A stretch of DNA of 64,000 nucleotides from Pedobacter sp. HDW13 (GCF_011303555.1 NZ_CP049868.1:4216001-4280000), one strand, 5' to 3'. Positions 9,338 through 18,552 are shown, counted from the first letter of the stretch. Numbers and translations: made by a program. The notes: generated from the sequence alone by a model not told the origin.

Positions 9338-9865
9338 ATGTTTCTTCAGAAGCTAAAAGAGATTACCACTTTCATTTTTGATGTTGATGGTGTATTAACA
9401 GATGGATCTGTTCAGGTTACTGATAATGGTCAATCGTTGCGCACCTTTAACATTAAGGACGGTTATGCCATGCAATTGGCCGTTAAACGTGGTTACAACA
9501 TCTGCATCATTTCGGGTGGTGATGGGATTGCCATGGGTAAACGTTTTTTTAACCTGGGTGTAACCGATGTTTTTTTAGGGACGGGCGATAAAGTTGCGGT
9601 TTTTAACCAATACTTAGCCAATAAAAATATTACTGCCGGAGAAGTGCTTTATATGGGCGATGATATTCCGGATTTAAAAGTAATGAAACTGGTTGGGCTA
9701 CCAACCTGTCCGGCTGATGCCGTTGAAGAAATTAAAGCCATTTCTACTTTTATTTCGCCCTATAGTGGTGGTAAAACCGCTGTACGCGATATTATCGAAA
9801 AGGTAATGAAAGTACAAGGCAAGTGGCACGATGAAAACCCAAATGCCGCCGATTCGGGGGTATAG
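9338..9865 (+). CDS. kdsC: 3-deoxy-D-manno-octulosonate 8-phosphate phosphatase (KdsC)
   Basis: 175 residues of the HAD class C0 phosphatase family. The nucleophile motif is FDVDGVLTDG (Asp15 and Asp17), followed by IISGG and later YMGDDIPDLKVM, which supplies the Mg-binding acidic pair. It removes phosphate from KDO-8-P in lipopolysaccharide core synthesis in the cytoplasm. The length is right for tetrameric KdsC. Confidence 0.85.
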   Translation: MFLQKLKEITTFIFDVDGVLTDGSVQVTDNGQSLRTFNIKDGYAMQLAVKRGYNICIISGGDGIAMGKRFFNLGVTDVFLGTGDKVAVFNQYLANKNITAGEVLYMGDDIPDLKVMKLVGLPTCPADAVEEIKAISTFISPYSGGKTAVRDIIEKVMKVQGKWHDENPNAADSGV

Positions 9866-10414
9866 GTTTATTAGTTGGTTAAGCGGTTAACTGTTTAAAT
9901 TGGTTAATTGTCTCTAAACGCCCAACTCCAAACTTGTTCATCAGCTGGTAATTGGTTAATTGTTTAAACCGATTAACTGTCCAGTTTTGAACTTGTTTAA
10001 TCTTTCATTAGTAACTGCAAACTGCCAATTGCAAACTTTATCTTCGGTAAACTCCTCCCAACTCCAAGCACTCAACTCCAAACTTGTTCATTAGTAAGAC
10101 GATTCTTATTAGGTCGCCATTAGCCCAAATCGTCATTTCGAGCGTAGTCGAGAAATCTGTTTGAATAATCAAGCCATCTAGCATTTTTAGCAAAGAGTAA
10201 GGAAGCTGAGAATGAGGTAATGCTCAGTGTACTAAATCTGGTAGGAGATCTCTCCATTTCGCTGCGCTCCAGTCGAGATGACGTATTTCTATTATTCTAA
10301 ACGGCAATAGGAGATCTAATTCAGTGCAACATCACATGTACATCAATCAGTATTGACCTTCCCATTATAATTCTCGTTCATCAAAATTTGCAATCAACTG
10401 GATTATATACGAAA
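9866..10414. repeat. Gene-free spacer with degenerate word repeats
   Basis: About 550 bp with no credible gene. The first 220 bp are built from permuted short words such as GGTTAATTG, CCAACTCCAAAC, AACTTGTTCAT and AACTGCAAACTGCC, resembling text at 1760-1910 and 17020-17155. An element with inverted ends occupies 10131-10283. Confidence 0.5.
10131..10283. repeat. REP/MITE-like element with inverted ends
   Basis: The left end begins CGTCATTTCGAGCG and the right end closes with TCGAGATGACG, whose reverse complement is CGTCATCTCGA. This gives a ~153-bp element with imperfect inverted termini (CGTCATYTCGA) and further shared words (CGAGAAATCTG on the left, AGATCTCTCCATTTCG on the right). Such intergenic elements are dispersed in many Bacteroidota genomes; copy number here cannot be judged from one window. 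Confidence 0.6.
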
Positions 10415-10462
10415 TTTACATTCATAGTTTAATCAATCGATTGATTAAACTATGAATGTAAA
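10415..10462. promoter_or_regulatory. Perfect 48-bp palindrome upstream of the uspA gene
   Basis: Bases 10415-10438 are the exact reverse complement of 10439-10462, with no loop (centre AATCAATCGATTGATT). It ends 19 bp before the preferred ATG at 10482. It could form a cruciform, a strong mRNA hairpin just upstream of the start, or a large operator. Confidence 0.85.
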
Positions 10463-10481
10463 AAACATTAACTTTAATTAT

Positions 10482-11312
10482 ATGAGCACATACCTCGTAC
10501 CTGTAGATTTTTCCAAAACAGCAGATCATGCTGCTAAATATGCGGCCAGGCTTAGTTTCGCCATGACCAATGCTAAAATAATTTTGCTCAACGCTTATTA
10601 CGTTTCAGAATACGAAAGCATTCTGCCTACACCCGATATGCTGGTAACAACTGACGATCGCATTGCAGACGAAATTTCGGACAGGCTAGCTGCTTTAGAA
10701 AAACTTAAGGCCAAACTACTCGAAATCAATCCTCAGGCAGAAGTAGAAGTTTATTTAACCCGAGATACTATTTTAAGATCGGTAATTGATCGTGTAAACC
10801 GGGAAGAAATAGAACTGATTATTATTGGCAGCAACGGAAAAAAAGCCAAAGATGAAAGCGATATCGGTTCTAACGCCATTAAAATCTCAAAATCGAGTCC
10901 GGTGCCCGTTCTGGTTGTACCGCCCAAGGCCGATTACCAATCCATCAGGAAAGCAGTTTTAGCCTGCGATTTTAAAAAAGTTAAAGAAGTCATCCCAATG
11001 CGTGCCCTTAAAAATATCCTGAGCAAACACGCGCTCGAACTTTTGGTACTCAATATCAATTCAGGGCATCATATCGATCGGGAGGAAGAACATTTTCTGC
11101 ATGATATGTTAAGCGATTTTTCGCCGGCTTACCATTATTCAGACCATCCAGATACCATTAAAGGAATTGTGAAATTTGCCAAAAATGAGGCCGCACAACT
11201 CATTATCGCATTACCCAAGAAATATAGTTTTTTCGAGAGTTTGCTGCATGAAAGTGTATCGCAGAAGCTAACCATCAAATCGCATGTACCGGTATTGCTG
11301 CTGAAGGATTAA
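10482..11312 (+). CDS. Tandem-domain universal stress protein (UspA family)
   Basis: 276 residues from ATG 10482 (MSTYLVPVDFSKTADHA). The first Usp domain spans residues about 2-145 and has the ATP-type signature IIIGSNGKKAKDESDIGSNA followed by VPVLVVPP; a second, more divergent Usp half runs to the end (HVPVLLLKD). It is cytoplasmic, and such proteins bind ATP and act in stress survival. An upstream in-frame ATG (10452) lies inside the 48-bp palindrome and is less likely to be used. Confidence 0.8.
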   Translation: MSTYLVPVDFSKTADHAAKYAARLSFAMTNAKIILLNAYYVSEYESILPTPDMLVTTDDRIADEISDRLAALEKLKAKLLEINPQAEVEVYLTRDTILRSVIDRVNREEIELIIIGSNGKKAKDESDIGSNAIKISKSSPVPVLVVPPKADYQSIRKAVLACDFKKVKEVIPMRALKNILSKHALELLVLNINSGHHIDREEEHFLHDMLSDFSPAYHYSDHPDTIKGIVKFAKNEAAQLIIALPKKYSFFESLLHESVSQKLTIKSHVPVLLLKD

Positions 11313-11412
11313 AAGTAATAACGTGCAACAGCTAAGTTACATTTCGCCATTAAACTATTAATTTTTTTTAGACTCCAACCAGTCAATTTTCAACCAAAAA
11401 ACAACAAAAAAC

Positions 11413-11799
11413 ATGAAAAAATTATTAATGATCTGCGGATTGATGCTAGGTATAGCTGGTTTCGCTAATGCACAACAAGGTGGTGGACAAGGTAGAATGA
11501 TGATGAAACCTGAAGAACGCGTAAAACAATTAGACGAAAAATTAAAACTTTCTGACGATCAAAAAACAAAGCTTACAACTGTTTTTACCGAACAGGCAGA
11601 AGCGATGAAAAAATTTCGCGAAGAAATGCAAGGTGGCGATAGAGATGCAATGAGAGAGAAAATGCAAAAAATGCGTGCAGAGAACGATGCAAAAGTTACT
11701 GCAGTATTAACCGACGATCAGAAAAAAACTTACGAAGCCTGGCAGAAAGAGCAACGTGCCGAAATGGAAAAACGCAGACAAGGGGGCGGTAATAATTAA
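11413..11799 (+). CDS. Small exported Spy/LTXXQ-like protein
   Basis: 128 residues with a signal peptide (MKKLLMICGLMLGIAGFANAQ). The mature part is highly charged and helical, with PEERVKQLDEKLKLSDDQKTKL and VLTDDQKKTYEAW, the repeated L-T/S-D-x-Q pattern of Spy/CpxP-like or DUF4890 periplasmic proteins, and Gly/Gln-rich ends. It is probably a periplasmic chaperone-like or stress protein. A terminator follows directly. Confidence 0.65.
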   Translation: MKKLLMICGLMLGIAGFANAQQGGGQGRMMMKPEERVKQLDEKLKLSDDQKTKLTTVFTEQAEAMKKFREEMQGGDRDAMREKMQKMRAENDAKVTAVLTDDQKKTYEAWQKEQRAEMEKRRQGGGNN

Positions 11800-11814
11800 T
11801 CTTTGAAAAATATG

Positions 11815-11852
11815 AAATAAGAAAAGCGGCTTTAGGTCGCTTTTCTTATTTT
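11815..11852 (+). terminator. Terminator between the Spy-like gene and maf
   Basis: AAATAAGAAAAGCG (11815-11828) pairs with 11838-11851 around a 9-nt loop and ends in T residues. It closes the Spy-like gene 17 bp before maf. Confidence 0.85.
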
Positions 11853-11868
11853 AGCGGAAAATTAAGAT

Positions 11869-12438
11869 ATGCCTGTTCAATTTCCACCGATTATTTTAGC
11901 CTCTAAATCGCCGCGCAGGCAAGAACTTCTAAGCCTGATGGGCCTCGATTTTAAGGTTGAATTGAAAGATGTGGACGAAAGTTATCCGGAAGGCCTTAGC
12001 CCGGCAGAGATTGCAATTTATATCTCAGAGAAAAAAGCAAGGGCATTTACCGGAGATGGCGAAATCATTATTACCGCGGATACCATTGTGGCCTTAAACG
12101 GCGAAATTTTAGGCAAACCTAAAGACCGGACACACGCACAAGAAATGCTCAAAAAACTATCTGGTAGTAAACATGAGGTTTTTACCGGGGTAACGTTGGT
12201 TAAGGGCGATAAACTGTTTTCGTTTTACGATCGCACTGAAGTTACCTGTAAGGCTGTTACAGCAGCGGAAATTGATTTCTATATCGATAATTATAAGCCC
12301 TTTGATAAGGCTGGAAGCTATGGCGTACAAGATTGGTGGGGAATTGTTGTAGTAGAACGTATTGAGGGCTCATATACCAATGTCATGGGTTTACCCACCG
12401 AAAAATTATATTCATATTTAACAGGTTTGATCATCTAA
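11869..12438 (+). CDS. maf: Maf-family nucleoside triphosphate pyrophosphatase
   Basis: 189 residues. The signature ILASKSPRRQELL sits at residues about 9-21, followed by ITADTIV with the catalytic Asp and then GKPKDRTHAQEML and GSKHEVFTGV. Maf proteins hydrolyse dTTP, UTP or modified NTPs to monophosphates (house-cleaning, septum-linked). The S-x-S-P-R-R motif suits the YhdE (dTTP/UTP) subgroup, though the substrate is not proven. Confidence 0.85.
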   Translation: MPVQFPPIILASKSPRRQELLSLMGLDFKVELKDVDESYPEGLSPAEIAIYISEKKARAFTGDGEIIITADTIVALNGEILGKPKDRTHAQEMLKKLSGSKHEVFTGVTLVKGDKLFSFYDRTEVTCKAVTAAEIDFYIDNYKPFDKAGSYGVQDWWGIVVVERIEGSYTNVMGLPTEKLYSYLTGLII

Positions 12439-12477
12439 ACAGTTTTTCTAATTTAGACGGTGTAATTAACGCTTAAA

Positions 12478-13050
12478 ATGATAAAAAAAATTATACTCTG
12501 GGGAGGAGTAACGGCCTTTTTATGTGTCCTGTTCTATTATTTAATTCCCATTACCCTATATCAGTCTTTTACTTCTTTTATTGCATTTACAGGTGGAATA
12601 AGTATTGCGATTTCTGCAGCTATCTTTACTTTAGGCTTAGTTACTGCAGTAAATAATGGGAAAACGAGTAATAAAAGAGATATTATTGGTAGTATTTTAA
12701 TTATTGGCGTTTTTTTAAGCTGCCTGGTGGGAGGAGTTATTACATTTCTTTCTCGGGATGTGAGCCTTGTAAATGAAGAACTTGAACGAAATGGTGTATT
12801 TGTGGTAGCCAAGGTAGTAGGTGGTGATTCGTTTTCTACAAGGAGTATTGATATGACCAAAATAAGGGTGATGTTTAAATTGGATAACGGTAATAATACA
12901 ACCGAGGATGTATTCATGAGCAAATATGAATTCAAACAATTTTACTTAGATCAGGAGCTTCCCATCTTATATTCATCCAAAAATCCAAGTATAGTAAAGG
13001 TGTTAACTACTGATGAAGAAATTTATAAATATTCGCACCTGAGGAAATAA
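12478..13050 (+). CDS. Membrane protein with three N-terminal TM helices, DUF3592-like
   Basis: 190 residues. Three hydrophobic helices (about residues 4-22, 29-52 and 65-87) are followed by a soluble domain of about 95 residues whose pattern (VVAKVVGGDSF... MFKLDNGN ... LPILYSSKNPSIVKV) recalls DUF3592-type proteins. The function is unknown. It starts 39 bp after maf. Confidence 0.55.
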   Translation: MIKKIILWGGVTAFLCVLFYYLIPITLYQSFTSFIAFTGGISIAISAAIFTLGLVTAVNNGKTSNKRDIIGSILIIGVFLSCLVGGVITFLSRDVSLVNEELERNGVFVVAKVVGGDSFSTRSIDMTKIRVMFKLDNGNNTTEDVFMSKYEFKQFYLDQELPILYSSKNPSIVKVLTTDEEIYKYSHLRK

Positions 13051-13108
13051 ATTTCCATAGTCTTATGGAAATCGGAATAATGGTTCATCATTCTTTAAAT
13101 TTAGAAAA

Positions 13109-13789
13109 ATGATGAATTCAGAAATAACCATAGCGGAACCTTGTACCCAAAATTGGGATGAAATGGAAAAAGGCGCAGGCTTTAATTTCTGTACTGCCTG
13201 TAGTAAAAACGTAATCGATTTCTCAGGGTATACCAATGCCCAAATCATTCAAACATTAGCCAATGCCAGTTCATCTGTATGCGGCCGCTTAAGTAAAACC
13301 CAGTTAAATCAACTCAACTACTATTTAAAAATCGTTCCAACGACGAATAGAAACTGGATGAAATACCTGGGCGTATTGGCCATTGGAGCAAGTATTTTAA
13401 CACAAAGTTCACATGCAACACCAAGAAAGGAATCTGTTGAGCTTGTTAAGCCAAAAAACGATCATCAATTAAATAAACCTGATGAGCCTGTAATTTTGAG
13501 AACATTTTATGGTTATATGTTTTTGAACAATAACAACAACAATGTTCCAATGGTTGGTTTAAAACTCAGGCTAAAAGGCACCAACCATACCGCAGTTACC
13601 GATAAAAACGGACGTTATGAATTTAAAATAGACGACAGTTTATACTGGAAATATAATGAGTTAATAGCTGAAGGTAGCGAATATCTGGTCGCATTTAAAT
13701 TAGATAATAAAACTGTTAAGCAGCAAGATTATTATCCATATAAAGCAGAATACGCAATTATGGGGAAGATTAATGTTTCCTATAAATAG
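13109..13789 (+). CDS. Cys-rich N-terminal protein with a carboxypeptidase-regulatory-like domain
   Basis: 226 residues. Residues 1-55 carry a CTQNWDEMEKG ... FCTACSKNVIDFSGY pattern, a small possibly metal-binding module seen at the start of several Bacteroidota proteins. A hydrophobic segment (about residues 86-103) comes next, then a beta domain of the CarboxypepD_reg type (LKLRLKGTNHTAVTDKNGRYEFKI). This suggests a cytoplasmic sensor-like head, one TM helix and a periplasmic beta domain. No known function. Confidence 0.6.
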   Translation: MMNSEITIAEPCTQNWDEMEKGAGFNFCTACSKNVIDFSGYTNAQIIQTLANASSSVCGRLSKTQLNQLNYYLKIVPTTNRNWMKYLGVLAIGASILTQSSHATPRKESVELVKPKNDHQLNKPDEPVILRTFYGYMFLNNNNNNVPMVGLKLRLKGTNHTAVTDKNGRYEFKIDDSLYWKYNELIAEGSEYLVAFKLDNKTVKQQDYYPYKAEYAIMGKINVSYK

Positions 13790-13868
13790 CCCACTTATTA
13801 AAAAATACTAAATATAAATTACGCTTTCATTCTCTCAATGATCTGTACACTTTGTACGGATCATTTTT

Positions 13869-14783
13869 TTATATCTGGCTAGCCAAAACGCCCATTTTTA
13901 GATCATAGGTAGAAAGCGTAAGCCGGTTTATTTTACAACGCCCTAAAACATAATTCGTAATTAAGGTGGCAATTACAATCATATCTACCCGTAGCGGAAT
14001 AATTCCCGGCATTTCTGCTCTTTGCTGGTGAGTAGAATTGATTAGTTTTATGGATGTTTCTATGTAATCGTCATAGTTAAACAGAAAGGTCTTGATTTGA
14101 GCAATATCTATAGCCTGGTTATGTTTTCGGGTAACCAGTTCCGCAAAAGTTTCGAATGCACCAGCCGAACCAATTAAAATTTGTGGTTTATATTTTTCAC
14201 AGATTTCGAAAAGATCTGTCAATTGTTCCTGAATGTGAAAAAGTATGGCTTGTTTATCTTCGTCAGAAAGGGGATCAGATTTAAAGAACTGTTGCATCAG
14301 GCGTGCTGCCCCAATGTTATAGCTTTTTTTCCAGATCAATTGTTCCTCGTTGCAGAGAATAAACTCTACGCTGCCACCACCAATATCCATAATTAACGAT
14401 AACTCTTGTATGGCTCCACTCAATTTTACGCCCTGGTAAATTAATTCTGCCTCTTCATCGCCGCTAATTGTTTCGATGCTGATACTTGTTGTCATTTTAA
14501 CGGCTTCCACAAAATCGTTTCCATTTTCAGCGCTTCTAACTGCCGAAGTTGCAGTTGCCCTTACTCGATCGACATTATAATCAGCAATAGTATTTTGAAA
14601 GGTTTTAAGGCAGTTTATGCCTCTTTCAAATGCAGCTGGGATAATAACGTTATCATTAATCCTCCCTTCGCCCAGCTTAACAGGTACATTGGTTTTGTAC
14701 AGAATTTCAAATGCAGTTGCATTTACTTCTGCAATAAGCAGGTGGAAGGTGTTGGTGCCCAGATCGATTACAGCAATGCGCAT
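13869..14783 (-). CDS. Ppx/GppA-family exopolyphosphatase
   Basis: 304 residues when started at MRIAVIDLGTNTFHLL (ATG 14781-14783); the longer reading from 14840 adds residues foreign to the family. The ASKHA phosphate loops are visible: DLGTNTFHLL near the start and LIMDIGGGSVEFI in the middle, plus ATSAVRSAENG. Family members hydrolyse polyphosphate or pppGpp. The protein is the short, two-domain form without a C-terminal HD domain. Confidence 0.8.
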   Translation of the reverse strand: MRIAVIDLGTNTFHLLIAEVNATAFEILYKTNVPVKLGEGRINDNVIIPAAFERGINCLKTFQNTIADYNVDRVRATATSAVRSAENGNDFVEAVKMTTSISIETISGDEEAELIYQGVKLSGAIQELSLIMDIGGGSVEFILCNEEQLIWKKSYNIGAARLMQQFFKSDPLSDEDKQAILFHIQEQLTDLFEICEKYKPQILIGSAGAFETFAELVTRKHNQAIDIAQIKTFLFNYDDYIETSIKLINSTHQQRAEMPGIIPLRVDMIVIATLITNYVLGRCKINRLTLSTYDLKMGVLASQI

Positions 14784-14955
14784 AATATTAGGTTTGTGAA
14801 AACAAAAGCAAAAGACCTTCGGTGCTGCAAGGCCTGCCATCCGTTAAATTTTGTTATTGTTGGTGCTAAATTAAGGTTCGTATAACAAAATATCATGATC
14901 AACAGGTTTATTTTATTTCAGTTTTGCGCTTAATTATATAACATAGACTGAATGT

Positions 14956-15672
14956 TTATTTTACAGCCAGCTGCAATTGTTTGGCATTATGCAGTGCAGC
15001 TGTGCCCCAGGTATTGTTAAAATAAACAAAAACCTCCTTAAAGTTTGCTTTAATTTGCCTAGGGAAAGTATCAATCAATGCTTTATCATATTCCGATTTG
15101 TAAAGTACGGGTTTATCATGAAAGCGATAATACACCTTATCCATGTTTTGGATTACCGTATCGGGTAGGACAGCGGGATAACTTTGACCGCTAAAAATGA
15201 TATGACTTTGAGAAAGTTCCTGATAAATTTCCTCGTTAAACCAGCTCAGGTGACGAAACTCTACCACATTCTGAAAATCGGAATTTAGATTTTCGGTCAG
15301 ATTGGCCAACCGACCGGAAGTGTATTCAAATTTGGGTGGGAACTGGAATAATATACAGCCTATTTTTTCTTTTAGGCCTGATTGAACAGCTGCATAAAAA
15401 TCGTTAATGAGCGTTTTACAATCATTAAGCTGTTTGTAATGTGTAATTAAACGTGGAGTCTTAATGGTAAATACAAAGTCATCAGGACTTTCATGGTACC
15501 ATTTGTCGAATGATTTTTGAGTTGGCATTTTATAAAAGGTAGAATTGATTTCTATCGTATTAAAATGCTCACAATAATACTTAAACCAATCTTTTTGCGC
15601 CAAACCTTTCGGATAGAAAACTTCTTTCCACTCGCGGTAATAAAAACCAGAACAACCAATTCTCCACTTCAT
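14956..15672 (-). CDS. DUF72 (YecE-like) TIM-barrel protein
   Basis: 238 residues. It opens with WRIGCSGFYYREWKEVFYP and contains the DUF72 landmarks FNTIEINSTFYKMP, FTIKTPRLITH, QFPPKF and VVEFRHLSWF. It is cytoplasmic; the family is widespread but without an assigned reaction. The gene is isolated between convergent or independent neighbours. Confidence 0.8.
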   Translation of the reverse strand: MKWRIGCSGFYYREWKEVFYPKGLAQKDWFKYYCEHFNTIEINSTFYKMPTQKSFDKWYHESPDDFVFTIKTPRLITHYKQLNDCKTLINDFYAAVQSGLKEKIGCILFQFPPKFEYTSGRLANLTENLNSDFQNVVEFRHLSWFNEEIYQELSQSHIIFSGQSYPAVLPDTVIQNMDKVYYRFHDKPVLYKSEYDKALIDTFPRQIKANFKEVFVYFNNTWGTAALHNAKQLQLAVK

Positions 15673-15791
15673 TTACAGAGAACAGGTTATGTGGCAGAAA
15701 GGTTTATTAGAAACGAAAATAGTGGCAGATTACATAAAGTGAATAATTATTACTCGTCCTTTCGAATCGAAATTACGTCTTGAAAACAAAC

Positions 15792-15822
15792 AAAAAAACC
15801 GATGCTTGTGACACCGGTTTTT
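15792..15822 (-). terminator. Terminator of the grpE-dnaJ operon
   Basis: On the minus strand an 8-bp stem AAAAACCG/CGGTTTTT (15794-15801 with 15815-15822) is followed by a U run. It lies about 20 bp past the dnaJ stop. Confidence 0.75.
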
Positions 15823-15840
15823 AAATTTATGTGGAATTAA

Positions 15841-17004
15841 TTACTCAAAATATTCTTTCATTCTTTCGAAGAAGCTCTTATCGTTTTTGCCAGGCTGTGG
15901 CTTAAAGTTTGGAGATTCGCGTAATTTCTCTAAAGCACTGCGTTCATCGCTACTTAGCGCTTTAGGTGTCCAGATGTTGATGTGGATAATCTCATCACCT
16001 CTGTGGTAAGAGTTCACTTCTGGTAAACCTTTGCCTTTTAAACGCAATAGCTTTCCGCTTTGGGTACCCGGATCAATTTTAATTTTGGCTTTACCATCAA
16101 TTGTAGGTACTTCTATGCTCATTCCTAAAGCAGCATCTACAAAACTTAAATGTAAATCGTAAACAATATTGTTGCCTTCACGTTTTAAGGTCTCGTGTGG
16201 AGTTTCTTCAATTAAGATAATCAGATCGCCCGGAATACCGCCGTTTGGCGCTGCATTTCCTTTGCCACTCATGCTCAGTTGCATGCCTTCGCTTACACCA
16301 GCAGGAATGTTAATGGTAATGGTTTCTTCGCCACGTACCACACCGTCGCCATGGCAAACATTACATTTAGCAGTAATTTGCTGACCGCTTCCATTACAGG
16401 TAGGGCAGGTCGATGCAGTTTGCATCTGGCCTAAAATAGTATTGGTTACCCTGCGTACCTGGCCGCTACCACCGCATGTACCACAGGTACTTACCGATGA
16501 TTTATCTTTTGCACCAGAACCATCGCAGGTTTTACATACAATCAGTTTATTAACCTTAATTTTCTTTTCAGCACCGTGCGCAATCTCTTCAAGTGTTAAT
16601 TTAACCTTAATGCGCAGGTTTGAGCCTTTGGCTACACGTCGGCCGCCACGTTGCTGACCACCACCGCCGCCACCAAAAAAGCTTTCGAATGGATTATGAC
16701 CACCAAAAATATCTCCGAAATTACTGAAGATATCATCCATGTTCATATTGCCACCACCGTAACCACCAGAGGCACTACTGCCTACACCGGCATGGCCAAA
16801 CTGATCGTAACGCTGTTTTTTCTCCGGGCTGCTTAAAACTTCGTATGCTTCTGCAGCTTCTTTAAATTTATCCTCAGCGGCTTTATCTCCCGGATTTTTA
16901 TCTGGGTGATATTTGATCGCCATCTTACGGTAAGCTTTCTTTATCTCGTCAGCAGCTGCGCTTTTGGTTACGCCTAATACGTCGTAATAATCTCTTTTAC
17001 TCAT
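15841..17004 (-). CDS. dnaJ: Chaperone DnaJ
   Basis: 387 residues with the full class A architecture: J domain with HPD at residues about 33-35, a Gly/Phe-rich region to about 130, four CxxCxGxG-type zinc repeats (CKTCDGSG, CGTCGGSG, CPTCNGSG, CNVCHGDG), then the two beta-sandwich client-binding domains. It stimulates DnaK ATPase in the cytoplasm. It lies downstream of grpE on the same strand; the ~150-bp spacer between them has the degenerate word-like text seen elsewhere. Confidence 0.95.
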   Translation of the reverse strand: MSKRDYYDVLGVTKSAAADEIKKAYRKMAIKYHPDKNPGDKAAEDKFKEAAEAYEVLSSPEKKQRYDQFGHAGVGSSASGGYGGGNMNMDDIFSNFGDIFGGHNPFESFFGGGGGGQQRGGRRVAKGSNLRIKVKLTLEEIAHGAEKKIKVNKLIVCKTCDGSGAKDKSSVSTCGTCGGSGQVRRVTNTILGQMQTASTCPTCNGSGQQITAKCNVCHGDGVVRGEETITINIPAGVSEGMQLSMSGKGNAAPNGGIPGDLIILIEETPHETLKREGNNIVYDLHLSFVDAALGMSIEVPTIDGKAKIKIDPGTQSGKLLRLKGKGLPEVNSYHRGDEIIHINIWTPKALSSDERSALEKLRESPNFKPQPGKNDKSFFERMKEYFE

Positions 17005-17157
17005 TTTCTTTATAAACGTTAAAATGTTTGAAGGTTGAAACGTTTAACGTTCACGTACCAAACAAACATTCTCTTCATTATTTCATAGCTTGGAACCAGT
17101 TGCTGAAATTGCTGTTTACAACATTCCAACCTTTAACCTTCCAATTTTTCAATTCTT

Positions 17158-17739
17158 CTAAGCTCCAACTACTACTTTAGCAAAGCGGATCACATTATCA
17201 TTTAAAGTATAACCTTTTTCAACCTCGTCAATAACTTTACCCTTTAATTCTTCGGTAGGGGCAGGGATATTGGTAATGGCTTCGTGGAAATCTGTATTAA
17301 AAGGCTGGCTGATGCTTTCCACATCTTTTAAACCTTTTTGTGCCAAAGTGTTTTTCAATTTGGTGCTAACCAATAAAACGCCTTCTTTAACCGGAGCAAC
17401 CTCACTAGCGCTTTCCATGGCTTTTAATGCACGGTCAAAATCATCTAAAACTGGTAAAAGCGAAACTATTACATCTTTACCAGCGGTTTGTAATAACTCT
17501 ATGCGTTCTTTTTGTGTACGGCGTTTGTAATTGTCAAACTCAGCATATAAACGTAGATATTTATCGTTAAGTTGTTGAACTTCTGCTTGTAATTTTTCTT
17601 CAGCAGTTAGTTCCGGAGCCTGCTCAGTTACATTTGCAGCGGCATCAGTATTTTCTACATTTTCGGTAGTATTTTCTGATGTATTTTCAGTATTCATTAT
17701 ATTTTCTTCTTTATCGTTATTTTTCTTCTTATTAAACAT
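17158..17739 (-). CDS. grpE: Nucleotide exchange factor GrpE
   Basis: 193 residues. An acidic, Asn/Thr/Glu-rich head (about residues 1-55) precedes the long helix (DKYLRLYAEFDNYKRRTQKER) and the conserved beta-domain region (VLPVLDDFDRALKAM, FDTDFHEAITNIPA-like, VIRFAKVVVGA). It acts with DnaJ and DnaK to release ADP. The start at 17739 keeps the acidic head; an inner ATG (MNTENTS) at residue 15 is an alternative. Confidence 0.93.
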   Translation of the reverse strand: MFNKKKNNDKEENIMNTENTSENTTENVENTDAAANVTEQAPELTAEEKLQAEVQQLNDKYLRLYAEFDNYKRRTQKERIELLQTAGKDVIVSLLPVLDDFDRALKAMESASEVAPVKEGVLLVSTKLKNTLAQKGLKDVESISQPFNTDFHEAITNIPAPTEELKGKVIDEVEKGYTLNDNVIRFAKVVVGA

Positions 17740-17867
17740 AATACCAGGCTGAATTTTTTTGTGTTAATCTCAACTATTTTGCCACAAACGGAAATCAGCC
17801 AAGCTGTCAGATTTATTTGTATTTATCTGAACAGTTTGGCTGATTAGCTGACGGATGTCAGAATTTT

Positions 17868-18551
17868 TTATGCTATTTGTGCATCTTCGTGAACAATGCC
17901 ATTTTCGCATTTGATAATACGCGATGGGAAAGTACGGATGATGTGGTAATCGTGTGTGGCCATTAAAACAGCTGTTCCGGCCTGACTGATTTGCTTTAAT
18001 AAGGTTACAATTTCTTCCGAAGTTTCGGGATCTAAGTTACCTGTCGGTTCATCGGCCAGTATAATTTCCGGATCGTTTAACAATGCCCTTGCAATTACAA
18101 TACGTTGCTGTTCACCACCCGAAATTTCGTGTGGCATCTTTTTGATCTTCGAGCGTAAACCTACTTTGTCTAAAACATCTTTTATACGCTCGTTAATTAG
18201 CTTTTCGTCTTTCCAACCAGTGGCTTTGAGTACAAATTCGAGGTTTTTTTCAATCGTCCTGTCGGTAAGTAGCTGAAAATCCTGAAAAACTACACCCAGT
18301 TTACGACGTAAGAAAGGCACTTGGCTTTCTTTCAGGTTTTTAAGATCGAAACCTGCAATGTTGCCCTCACCACTGCCAATATGTAAATCGCCATATAATA
18401 TTTTAAGCAAACTACTCTTGCCCGAACCGGTTTGACCGATTAAGAATATAAATTCGTCTTTTTCGATGTGTAAATTTACGTTTGAGAGTACCAGATGTTT
18501 CTGTTGAAAAACATCAACATTGCTTAAATGAATTACTGCGTTACCTGTCAT
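17868..18551 (-). CDS. ftsE: FtsE-like ABC transporter ATP-binding protein
   Basis: 227 residues. Walker A GQTGSGKSS is at 39-47, the signature ISGGEQQR near 143 and Walker B IILADEPTGNLDPE near 163. The short form and wording (LGVVFQDFQLL) match FtsE, which pairs with FtsX to control septal cell-wall hydrolases. No ftsX is adjacent here, so the partner is elsewhere. It starts 1 bp after the small gene 18553-18756 ends, implying translational coupling. Confidence 0.75.
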   Translation of the reverse strand: MTGNAVIHLSNVDVFQQKHLVLSNVNLHIEKDEFIFLIGQTGSGKSSLLKILYGDLHIGSGEGNIAGFDLKNLKESQVPFLRRKLGVVFQDFQLLTDRTIEKNLEFVLKATGWKDEKLINERIKDVLDKVGLRSKIKKMPHEISGGEQQRIVIARALLNDPEIILADEPTGNLDPETSEEIVTLLKQISQAGTAVLMATHDYHIIRTFPSRIIKCENGIVHEDAQIA

Positions 18552-18552
18552 G

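Noticed and set aside
10452..10481. Earlier ATG for the uspA gene
   Set aside because: It lies inside the 48-bp palindrome, and the Usp domain starts at MSTYLVPVDFS.
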